This document shows positions 1 through 11,700 of a DNA stretch of 64,000 nucleotides, in pieces. Every line of letters begins with the position of its first letter. Within the stretch, counting starts at the first letter, position 1. The notes beneath the pieces are model-generated. The model was given only the letters and a program-made list of their open reading frames with translations. It was not told the origin of the DNA and did no database searches. Source of the stretch: Epinephelus fuscoguttatus (Eukaryota > Chordata > Actinopteri > Perciformes > Serranidae); NCBI RefSeq assembly GCF_011397635.1, contig NC_064771.1, positions 13,889,379 to 13,953,378 of the forward strand, given 5' to 3'. The position numbers and the translations under genes are program-made.

Positions 1-784
1 AATTTGGCTGGATCCGAGATGCTAGCATTGCATTACGCTCCACGGTTAGCCTTGGGCATGTTGAGGAATATCTACAAACCACGTTCAATGTCTTACTGCA
101 CAATAATGAGGTCACATGCAGGTGCAACCACACTCAAGCATGTGTACTCACTCAACAAAAAAATCCAAAAATCATTGGATAAAAAGCAAAGGGATTGTCA
201 GAATTGTCCTAAATTTACTTTCCTCAACTTTGACAACTTCTTATTCTAACCCGATGATTGCCTGATGTTTAAAACTATTCACGATCTCGCACCCTCTCCT
301 CGTAGAGGATGCCTGGCCTATCAAGGCAGTGGCAGTAGGACCAGAGCGTCTGCTAGGGGTGGCTGGGTACTGAAGTTCAGAAAGGCCTCCTTTGGTCAAT
401 CTGCTTTCCTGGTAAATGTATTGAGGAATTTTTATAGGTGGCATAATGGCATGAAATTCCTACCTTGAAGAGGCAGTGTAAAAGGGGCAATTGAAGACTC
501 TGTAAGCCAACCTTAAACTCCGGCTTAAGTCAGCACAAAAGTGTCATCAACAGTATTTGCCTCTACATATTATATATCATACTGGCTTTTAATTTTTTTA
601 TTTTTTTTTGTTACAGTGTTGGACTTTTATTTATTGTGCTGTCTAATGTGTTGTATTTACTGCTCTGTTTTTTATATATACTTGGCAAGGGACAACAGAT
701 GCAATTAGCTGCAGGCTAACTCTAGTGAAATTATTTTTAATCGTGTGCTGTCCTTGCAAAAATAAACAATAAATAGAATAAATC
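1..784 (+). mobile_element. 3' end of a non-LTR (LINE) retrotransposon, degenerate
   Basis: The left edge reads as the decayed tail of a LINE on the plus strand. Positions 265-460 give a short open stretch in the style of the C-terminal end of fish LINE ORF2 proteins (LAPSPRR, then RASARGG, then FRKASFGQSAF), followed by an AT-rich 3' UTR. Near 690-775 there is the 'ggcaagggaca ... gtccttgcaaaaataaac' ending typical of fish LINE tails, then A/T-rich tail repeats to 784. The element is cut by the window edge and carries stops, so it is not functional. The LINE assignment rests on the tail structure and the protein pattern; the clade cannot be named by eye. Confidence 0.55.
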
Positions 785-2917
785 AAACTGAAGTCTGTTG
801 GGTAATGGCAGTGTTATTGTCCCATAAATAAAGTGTCTCATTGAGAAGTCTCTAACAGTAATGTATTTTTAGCTACTCCAGTGAGAGTACAGGCAGCAGT
901 AGATGGCATTGTTAGTTTGTTGGGTGTTTTGTTTCAGTGTCTAGCAGGGCTCTTTGACTTCTCAGTCTCATTTTGTGACTTTCCAAATCAGACCAGGATA
1001 TGACTGATACTCCAAGCACTCCACAAACTCTTTTCTTTGCCTTCCTTGCTAGCTGTATAAATACTGATTGAAATTGTTTGTTGCCTCTGACAATCATTAT
1101 CTGCATTACATTGATACCTCATACCAGTGTTGTTTTGTTTCAAGAATAAGAAATGCAGTAAAGTGCTGTTTTTCCCTGCTGGTGGTGATAAAGTTTTATC
1201 TACAAAGATGACTCCCTTCATCATTGCCTTGATGAAGTGTTGAGTGGACCAGATCACAGGTTGCTGGCAACACGTGTAGCAAAGAAAGCATGCGATGTGT
1301 TGACAGGGTGCGCTTGTTAATATTACTTGTAGTTGCACGTTACAATGTTGATGATTGACTTCAAGTGTGTGCTGTAGCAGAATGATATGATACTACGCCG
1401 ACCTACCCAAACCACTTTTTACCCTCTATTGCCGAGCACACCTCTGACTCTAGTCGTGTGTTTACTGGTACGTGTCTGTGCCGTGTGCCTGCGTTACCCT
1501 TTGATGAACACATGGTACTTGTTGCCTCGTGCCATTAAAAGAGCAGTCTGGGGCAGAGCAACACGCAGCGCCTGCCATCTGGATCCGCTCTTTGATTCTG
1601 CTGGGGCAGCTCCGATGTTTATCCCACAACGCCCTGTCAGCCGTGACAGTTGTTTGTTCCTTTCATAGCCTCCTTTCTCTCTCTCTCACTTGTTCACCCA
1701 CCCGCGTTCACCCCAACACACATACACACATCGCATGTAGTGCTCTGACTGTTGGAATCTTGCCGTCACTTCCTGTGTCTTGTCTTTTGCTCTCACCAAT
1801 TGAAATCCATTTACCATCAGATTGATAGTTTGGCTTATGGGGCTTTTTGTTTTTGTCATTTAATACATGCTTTTTATATATGTGATTTTTTTTTTTTTAT
1901 TTAATGCCATAAACCTTCAAGGAATCAGCAATCCCCCGAGATGTATATATAAACGCTTCAAGAAATCAAAGCCACAACAGAAGCAAATATTCATTGCAGT
2001 AGCTGTGATGCTGTGGTCAGGGAGGTACCTACATAAACAAAGATAACATAGCATGTAGTACAAGACCATTATCTGCCCAGAGTGTCAGTAAATTGACACA
2101 TCAATCAAACCATAATCTAGTTATCTATTTTTATACTCAGTGCCTAAAGAGTCCTGAAAGCTTCTATGTGCACAGTTGATTGATTGTTATTCTGAGAGTC
2201 TCTTCCCTCAGATTGCAGCTTGATGCTCCATTAAAGCTGTTTATTCATCAGCGCTAAGAGTTTCTATTGTCTCTGCACGGAGGATCCACTTCCATTGTCA
2301 TAGAGACCACTGCAGGTTTTTCCTAGCAACCCGCAAACATCAAATCAGACCTCGATGCACCCTTGAGTGTCGGCTAGTTTCATTCAGGCATCTTTAAGTG
2401 GCACTTATCATCTGGTTTATTCTGCACTTATCTTCAAACACACCTCTTCATGCTACATCAGTGTCTGGTTCGGCACTGTGCGTGTATGTGTTTTTATTTG
2501 ATTATTTTTGAATGGGTTTTCATTTGCAAGCATAATACTGAATTAGTTTGTTGTAGTTTCTCCCCGGCTTTTTAAAATGTATTCCTTTTGAATTGATTCA
2601 GTTTTTTTGGGGGGTTGTTTTTTAATCTTGTTTGCTGTAATATTATATCTTTTTTGTTTGTTTTATGTTTAGAAAAAGTATTTTACATTTTCATTGACAG
2701 AAGTTACTTTTTTGGAATAAACACTGGAAGAGAGACTGAGGCAGAAAAGACTTCCTACAATAACTCACTGAAAATTAGATATAAAAGACATTACACAACT
2801 GAACATATTATTCAGTGTCAATCTTTTTGGTGTGCAGGGTAGAGGTTGAATCCTGCTGGATCATCTCTTCAAGTTGCATGTGTGATATTTATATTAGCTC
2901 CTTTTTGTCTCCTGCAG
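785..2917. other. Non-coding stretch upstream of the putative mrtfb 5' exon
   Basis: No exon with matching splice sites and coding signal was seen. The short open frames at 1387-1825 fall in CT-rich, low-complexity DNA (CT repeats near 1675-1690 and CA repeats near 1720-1730) and do not resemble a known protein. It could be intron or promoter-distal DNA of mrtfb. Confidence 0.5.
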
Positions 2918-3016
2918 GTTTGACTCCATGGCTTAGCGTGACTCTTGACAGCAATTAACCCGGACGTCTCTTGCCCCCCCTCCCCCCACCCCCCTTGCTG
3001 TCCTCTGCTACTTCAG
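2918..3016 (+). other. mrtfb: Putative non-coding 5' UTR exon of mrtfb
   Basis: A strong acceptor (T/C-rich tract, then cctgcag|gt) lies before 2918 and a good donor (cttcag|gtaggc) after 3016, bounding a 99-bp segment with no long reading frame. It contains a minimal upstream ORF, Met-Ala-stop, at 2928-2936 and a C-rich run at about 2973-2994 that is G-rich on the other strand. Its position and strand fit a 5' UTR exon spliced to the coding-start exon at 8479, but no transcript evidence is visible, so this is inference. Confidence 0.4.
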
Positions 3017-6000
3017 GTAGGCATGAACTCACTGACTGAAGGAGTATTATTGTTATTGACTCATCAACAGTTGTGGGTATAATGGGGTATAATTATCTGG
3101 TTATCAGTGAGGTGTATAAACTACACTGCAGACTGAAGTCTCTACGCACAGTGACCTACTGAGGGACGGCTGACTCATATGAACTGTCCAAATGCGCATC
3201 GGCAGATCCACATTATAAACGTCTGGTGTACAAAGTGTCTGTATTGTTAGTGCACTGCACCAACAATAGATTTTTAAAGGCCAATATATTTGTGATGGTT
3301 TGGCAAAAGCCAATTAATCGGCCGATACCCCCCACCCTTGAAAAGTTTTTTTGTCTGTGTCAGAAATCAACTAAACATCTAAGTCAAAGTAATACATCAC
3401 TAAATAAATATATGTATCTGGAACTGAACTGTGAAGAATTGAAGGGGGACTAATTTTTTATCTTTTGAGCTTTCATTTTTCCTCAGATTCAACCTTAGAA
3501 TCTCACCATTACTTTGTGTATGTAACTGCATGTAAAACGGGGATCAAAGATGGGCAGTATGTCTTTTAGTTGTATTTGAAATCTTGTATTTCAGATAATT
3601 TGAGTGTTTTGTAATTGGTAAAAAAAAAAAAAAGAAGATTTAATTGTATTTTTGTAATTTTGCAATTTCGAATACTCAAAATACTTCCTCAGTGAGTCAT
3701 AAAACATAAAAACCGAGACTAGGTTAAAACCTATTATATGGCTGGACTGTGTATGAAACACTGAAGGCTTGTAATTTAAAACAGGAAGTGGTGGCATTCA
3801 CTCAATCACAGACTATAGCTCTAGTGCGAATAGCGCCGAAACAGCTGTTGCAATCCAGACTTAATGTGAATACATGTTACAGTACACTGAGACATAGTCA
3901 CACAACAGAAGGGACCTGCAATGTCTGGAGTAGTACACTCTGATCAGCTCCTTTTTGCTTCACATTTAACACAACTCTCCCCTCGTCAGCTCCGGTCGGT
4001 GATGTATGTTCATGCAGGACTGGTGGAGGCAGCCAACGTCCACATCATAGGCAATTTCTGCCAAAAATAACAGTTTGTAAAGCATCTGATCGCGCCGATT
4101 AATCAGCCAAACTGATGAATGGGTTGACTTCTACTTTGATACTCTTGTCACATCTCTGCAGCTAGGCGCCGTCTCACTCCCTCTTCATCTCCTTTCAGTT
4201 TTTGTATCCATACAAATAAAGTTACATCCAGTAACTATTGCTATGGACAGAATGTTACCAGCAGAAACACTGGGTCCGTTCTTGCAACTTTTATACGAGA
4301 TTGTGATGTTTATTGCGTCAATAATATGCAGTCTTACTTTCAGCACACAGCACCATGCCCTCATTGGAGCAGCTCCAGTCTGCGTTCATCTTTGCCTATA
4401 TGTGAAGCCTTAAGTGTTGATAGGCTCCGACTCGTGATGTGTAACCTGTTTCAAGGCTATAAAGTGGCAACTGCAGGCAGGTGGCTTTAGAGCCAAAGTA
4501 GGGCATTTTTCAATTAATTCATTTTACTGGCTATTTGATTTGAAATAGATATGTGGTAGTCAATGTGGATATTGCGGCAGGCAGCAACAAACAATCTGTG
4601 TTTGTATACTTCTTCATGGACCTTTATGTGAAACTAATATTATCAAACTTCCTTTTCAAGATCTACAGCTTGGATCACTTTATCCTATCAGACTAAAATG
4701 CTAAAGTTAGTGACTTTATCTTTTATGTGATCCCAATCAAAATGTGGAGCACATAAAGTTGGATAATTTAACTAAGGATATTAGTTCTGCATGAAGGGCC
4801 AGATACTTAAAAAGGGAATTAAGTGCTGTTTATTCTTCTGTCACAGTTTGTGTTCCAGCTCTTTGTTAGAGAAGGAAGATTATTCTGCAGTGAGGAGTGA
4901 AATGTAGTACCTGGGTGGCTGATGTTAAATTTCATTGCTTAATGACCTCCTACTCTCACTGAAAGACAACCAGAGAGAGATGAATACCACGATGACCAGA
5001 GTCAGTGTTCGTAAAGTCCCCTTTCTAACAGCCCAGAAAAGGCCTTGCGCCACAGGATGCACAGTTTGGTTGTAATCTATGGGAAGTGCTTACATGCTAC
5101 AGAGCAGAGACTGGTACATCACTCATGATGTTGTTACTGGAGATCTGTTAATGCACTTCTGTCACAGAAAACCACTGAGGTTGAACATCAAGGCCTGAAT
5201 AACGTCTGCAGCGTGGCGTTTTAGTGGCACTTCATCATCATTAAGGGCCCAGAAGTGGCTGTGGGTCAGGAGCCACGTTTTACAGAGTAGGGTAATTTTG
5301 CAGTCGTCACCAGATTCAACATGCACCAATTCAGATTGCCAGTAAATGACAAGTGAACTGGAGTTGACTCTCATGTTAATACTTGATGTCTGATTATGGG
5401 GCTGAATGCACATTCCCAAAATGTCACAGACATAGCAGCTAACAGTTACTAGAAAGTACACAGGAAGTCTTAAAGACAGGGGTTTCAGGTTTTAAGCTGC
5501 GACTGTGAAATAATTACTTGTAGTCACTCAATGTATGATGGTCCGACTACCAGGTATAGACAAACAGCACCAGTACTCTGTATATTTATGTAAAGGTAGC
5601 CCAAGGAAAACCTTTCTCGTTTATGGCTAGGGCTGATTTAGATTAATCATTTATTCATTGATTGTTAAAAAAAAAAAAAAATAGGAGAAAATAAGGTGGG
5701 ATAATTGTGGAAAAAATGCAAAAATTCATTTTTTTTAAAAAAAAAGACAGTGCAACAACTCTGGTCTGATTTTTTTTTTCTCCACTTACTTGAAGGAATT
5801 CCAGCACATAATCAGCAGCTCATTTAGGTTTTCTCTTAATCGTTCTCCCCACTTTCTATTACCACAGCAGGGATCAGCAATGAAGGAAAGCCCACGCCTT
5901 GGGCATGTAACATGCCACGTCGGGCTAGTAAATCTAGAAACTCATTTGCCCAATCAGGCAAGTGGGAAAGAATGATTAAACATGTCTTTTTTCCCCCGAG

Positions 6001-8478
6001 AAAATGGCGGTGGGTGACGAAAACCTTAATGAGCTGAAGTCCAGGCGAGCATTTCAATTATCCTGGAAACAGGAGTTTAGCTGAGTGGCGTCAGACGATA
6101 TTGGTGAAACTTCAACTCTGTATTTGCTGCAAGTTTGAGAGCAAGCAGAGTAAAATGGGGTCAGTTTTAATGACAGTTAACTTTAGTCTTTGTTGTTATT
6201 TGCCAGGGGAATTTCCTGGGTTTGAGGACATTTGGGGCTTAGCTGGAGGGATCCGCCCCTTGGAAATTTTTTTGATTAACAAGCTCTATTTTGATGCTTT
6301 TGTATGCACTCTGACACCTTATTTACAATCAGAGTACAAGTTTAAACGTTTACCAGCTGTAACATTAAAGTGATGAACACATAAATACATCAATAGTCAA
6401 ATTATATTGTATATTGTATATGTGACTTGCTTTGTCAAAAGCAGTCAGAAAGTCACAGTGGCTCATTTCTAGATAAATGTGTTTATACAACATCTCAATT
6501 TGTTGCCTTTTTTTTCTCTCTTAGATTTTAAATAAAGTCTTGGCTCTCACAATATGAAACTCTTATCACCAAATTCAAACAATGAATACAGTTTTTAAGT
6601 TTGTAAAGGATGGCAAGCTAGCAGCTAACACTTGTCAGCTCGACTCTGGTCGACACTCAGCACACTTGTCCCTCCCTCCCTGAAATTATGAATGAAAGGC
6701 CTAATATTATAGAAACAAAGCAAGGCCTGGGACAGTTGTTTTTTGTCTAATTTTTAGATAAACAAAGTCATGGCTTTCAGAATAATTACTGGCTACTGGC
6801 TTGTCGGCGTAGCATCACGCATCAAAATACAAGTGTTGTATTTACTTTTGTCAATATGTACATGCCACACAACCTTAGCTTGGTTAGATTCTCCATTGTT
6901 CAATCTGGTAGGTCATTTTAACCATGAGCACCAAAGTATAATTCATTCAGATTCACCAGCATGGTAAACAGGAGAGATGAAAAAGCTGAAACATAAGGTC
7001 ATAAGGTCAAAATGTGTGCCACCAAATGAATCCTAATGACTGTTAATCCACGTTGTGAGTATTGTCATGTGAAGTCCATTGCTAACTGTATGCTAACGTC
7101 ATTCGTCAAATGGACCACAGCTCTACCAACATAAACTAGTTCCTCAGCTTCCTTCACAGTTTTGTTGGGTTTGCTTGTTTTTGTCACCTTACTGGCTATA
7201 AGATATAAGTGTCCCCAAGCTTTTCTGAGCATTTTTCACCCTGGGGCAGCCCCTGCAGTACAGCATGCGCTCCCAGTTTGGCAGGCCACTGAGCTCTGTC
7301 ATGTAACATCTTTGTGGCCACCATACTGCTCTCGTTCCTTCTCTTTTCATTCAAGATGCAGACCTACAACACTTTCATCTTCTTCAGTCGCTATGAACTG
7401 CTCAAAGTGGAGAGCTATTTGGGGCTAAAGAAAAAATCTTTGGGGCTAAAGCCCAGACTGCCCAGGCTAGGCAACGCCCATGTTATTCGCTAACCACTGA
7501 TGAATATAACAATTAGCAAACGCTGAACTCAGTACAGGAATATTACTCATTGAGGACGACCATTTTTGGTGTAAACTAGAAACTAATAAAGCAGAACAAT
7601 GAACAGCTTTATCTCTAGCAAAAAGTCAGTGTGTATGTGGGTGAAAGCATATTTCACTAGCACTCAATGACAGAGCTTTTCATAAAGATGATGATATAAT
7701 CTTTAAAAGCAGATCAAGAGATGATGAAACATTAAGGGTTTAGGATTTGTTGTGTTTGGATACATGACATGTCATCAGCACTCAGCAACCAGTCTCTCAT
7801 AGTCCCCTAGTCTCCCTGGAACGTCTAATGCCTTTGGCACTTGAAGGACCTACAGGGAGAAATAAAAGCAGCCATAGGAACACAGTGGTCGTCAGCCAAA
7901 AGCAACACATCGGGGTGGTTAGTAAAGAGTGCTTAGGTCCTGGAATGACTAGATGCGGGTGCTGCTGAAGAGCGATAAATAGCATGCATGTTCAGACTGA
8001 GCACTCTGTCATCTGCTGGGTAAGAGGCTGCTGGGAAGCCATGGATACTAAACTGTTTGTTTTGCTCCCCGAAATGTTTCCGTTCCCCCTGTTTGAAACC
8101 GCCACAGCGACGTCATATTCCAGATTATGAAGCCTGTCTGAACAGAGAGAACATTCATGCACACGCTGGCGTTGTTTCTCACGAGTAGCGGTTTGAAGGC
8201 GATTATTCGGCATAATAGCCAACCCAGCTCGTTTAATGAATAATTTGGGCTGCCACTGAGCTCTTCCAGATGGCCCAAATGAAATGCCACCCTTAGCATT
8301 TCACCAGTTGGGTGAAGTAGTCATACCAACAGGATGATGGTTATTATTCTGAATTACTGATGTTCATGAGGAGCCCACAAGATCCTTGAGTGACGTATTC
8401 CAGCTGTTGAGTTCTTCAGTGAAAGGCAGTTACTGCATTTCCCTCCAACTCCTCACTCTTTTCTCTTCTTGTTTCTAG
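3017..8478. other. Probable first intron of mrtfb; no gene seen
   Basis: This 5.5-kb AT-rich stretch holds poly-A/T runs (for example 3618-3634 and 5668-5682) and scattered short open frames without homology signal. No coding exon with paired splice sites was recognised. The acceptor that ends it is the T-rich 'cttcttgtttctag' at 8465-8478. Confidence 0.45.
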
Positions 8479-8566
8479 TATCCGCACAGGTAGCAGCGAG
8501 ACACAAACCCCAAGGGACGGTGACCCATACCCCCCCTCCCTGTTGCTTGCCTTCCCCTCCTGAGGC

Positions 8567-8723
8567 ATGATGGAGCTTCAGGCTTGTCACGGGCAGCTAG
8601 GAGCAGAGGGGGATTGCGAGATGTCGAGTCTGCTGATGCCCAGTCCCCAGAGCGAGGCGGTGACCCATGAGATGGAGGAGCTGTCGCTGCAGCCACTGCC
8701 TCCACTCAATGAACGCAAAAATG
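8567..8723 (+). CDS. mrtfb: mrtfb coding exon 1 (start codon; N-terminal acidic leader)
   Basis: The exon proper begins at 8479 after a polypyrimidine acceptor and ends at a GTGAGG donor (phase 1). It encodes the leader shared by the long MRTF-B isoform (PSPQSEAV, ELSLQ, LPPLNERKN) and runs into RPEL1. Two tandem ATGs at 8567 and 8570 are both usable; there is no ATG in the 88 bases of exon before them. Confidence 0.88.
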
Positions 8724-11700
8724 GTGAGGATATGATGGCTGCACAGGCTTGTCGTGGCATGCTAGGGCTGGAGACACATGAAACAGGCCGTGATGAAAGA
8801 GTGACCAAAAAAGATTTCTATTTTCAAAATGCTCAGGCAGTAGGATGAACAAATGACACCATAAAAAGGCGGAAGAAAAACAGTGAGGAAGAAGATATAA
8901 AAATAAGTTATTCTTATTAGTCACAAAATAAAAAATGTACAGGCAGTTAAAATGAGGATGATGTGTCTCCTTAAACACAGCCACTGAAATTGAGTGATGG
9001 AATTCAGTTTTGTTTATGAAGCACCACATCACAACAAAAGTTAGATTCTGTACTTCAGTAGTAAAAAAAAAAAAGCCCTGCATTCAAAATGTTACTTAAG
9101 TAAAAGTATTTAAGTGTCACCAGGAAAATGTGCTTAAAATATTAGTTGTCTCTGCAGTAAAATGTTCCCAGTCAGTATTTTACTTTTATATATTACTGCT
9201 GCATTCATGTATGTTGCATTTTACTGCCGTAGATGTTTACGTTTTTGCCAAGCTGAACTCCTGTATATACTGAGGGGCAGCGTAATCTACAACAGTGTGT
9301 CATATTGTGTAAGATCATCACATGTTTGTAGCTTGGCTGTCCTGTCAGAACCACAAACCTCTAAAAGGTTTTCATGGTTTCCGAAAAACAGGCCTGTTTT
9401 CAGCTTTATGATGATGCATTTTCCAGCTGATCCAGGCTTTTTTTTGTTGTTGTAATACTTTGTTTTTATTGTTTCCCAGCACAAAAACATGACATAAGAC
9501 AAAAGGGTACAAAAAACCAACACAAAAAACATATGAAAAATTCTAGTTTGCCCTGTCTTATGAAACCTGTTCATCCCTGTGACATATGCAGTTACTCAGT
9601 TGTCCATCTCTCTGGACATCACTCCTCCTGAGCTCCTTACCTATGAGTTAACAGTTCCATATATCATATATGTCATTCACAATTTTCAGCCAGTCATCTT
9701 GTGTTGGTGTTTCTGCCTCGCACCATCTCTGCATGACGGCCTTTTTACAAGCTGCCAACAAGATTTTCAGTAAATATGTCTTCTCTCAATACAGTGTCTC
9801 CTGTCATCTTGACAAAATACAATACCATACACGATCAAGGTATTCTAATGCTAGGTGCTCTTTTTACCATCTTTTCTTAAAACAAAATCTATAAAATCAA
9901 TCAGTCTTTGTGCAGCACTTTGCATGGAGCACCTTGATTGGCTGTTAAACACTACAGGAAACAGTAATGTCACTGCTAAAATAAGATGACAAACTCTATG
10001 TCGCAGCTACACATATAAATAAAGCTGACACAGTAAAAACGAAATGAAAGGTTTTCTAAAAATCTGATTCTGCAGTCGAGCCCTCGGCTATTTGAAATGA
10101 CTCAAGTAAAATACATGCACCTTGGATTTGTACTTAAGTACAGTACTTGAGTAAAGATAGTTAGATTCCACCACTGGTGACACGAAAGTCCACAAAAAAT
10201 AGCTTAATAGTTAATATATGTATGATGACATTATGCTCTCTACATTATTTGCAACTCCTCCAACATGCTGACACTTACAGCAGCCCTGTTTAACCTTAAA
10301 TAACCTTTATGCATAGATGGCCTGCACACTGTTAATGTATGTACACATGCACACAGGCACATACTGCATAAATAAATTCTATTGAGTTCAAAATGGGTCA
10401 TTAAAGTGAGTGAAACTTCCATCAGCGTTTCTTTTGTGCAGTGCACAACAAAATAATCATCATGCGAGCCAGCCTCCATGTTAGTTTCTCATTACCCTCA
10501 CGATGTTGGTGTTGTTTTGGCAGCCACACGGGACTGACTCAGACACTGATGGATGGGTACATGATTACCAGGCTTTAGGAGTGGGTTAACTTCACTGCTG
10601 CCTTTGCCAGTTCCTAATCATGGCTTTAGATGGTGTAGGGAGATCAGTTCAGCGCAGTCACTGTGATATTGATCGCCGCAGTCACAAAAATGTAATTTGT
10701 CAGATAGCAGTGAACAAGCGCAAGGTGCTGAGCCAGAGCTGTGGATTAATCACGTTTTGGATAATAGTAGGATTTTGTGCCGCTGTGCACGGTGGCTGCT
10801 GCTGTCTGCGGGAGAGCGCAGTAAAACGTCTCAACGGTGGAACATTTTTGTGGAATGTCAACAACAGTAGTAGCACCCACTCATCATCTCGGCTTTTGTC
10901 ATTTCCCTTCTAGTGAGAACACACACCTCATACTTTCCACCCTCTGAGCCATCCCCCAGCATTTTGCCAACCGCCGAGTCCCCTCTGTCGTATTGGTTTT
11001 AACATGCAGGTGTTAATCTGTCTACCATCATGACAGGTCTGAGTGTCTAACACCACTTCAGTTGTGTGTGGCAGGACACTGTGGCTCAGAGAGCCGGGGG
11101 AGGGGGAGGAGTGCTGCTCTGTCAGCAAAGTGGGAGGTCAAGACTTGGGGCTGTGAGTTTGTTGTGACAGGCAATGAGAGTCTGGCCAGTGAAAGGTAGC
11201 TCATTATGTGAAATCAATAAGGTTACTGATAACAGCAAAAGTCTGCTAAGAGGATAAAGGAGTGCACAGCAAAAAACACAAGAGAGTCAAACGTTTCAGA
11301 GTGAAATAGGATGATTATCGGCTGTTCTCCAAAGTAGGAGGCAAACTTACATCCACAGCATTTTCCGAAGTTTATAAATAGCCAGTGTTGCCTGTAATTA
11401 ACTCTAGAGTCTCACTCTTTAAAGAAAATTGTTTGTTGAGTAGCTGCTCTCTCTGTTGTGCAGGAAGTCCATCGCAACTGTGCTCTTGTATTTGATTTAT
11501 TTTTGGAATTCAGTCTTTAGTCAGACGTGCAAAAATAGGCCAGAGTCACGGGTGGGTGCACACAGTCCTCCCCGTCCAGTATTTAACACTCAGTGTTTGC
11601 AAGTTCTGTTTCAAGTCAGAAAGCTGTCAGTCTTCATTAGAACGTCTCACACACATCACAGGCTGACCCACTGGGAGGTCTCTGGCTGTCTGATAGTGAT

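Noticed and set aside
1387-1825. Two overlapping 93- and 98-codon frames
   Set aside because: Low-complexity CT/CA-rich DNA with no homology pattern or splice context.
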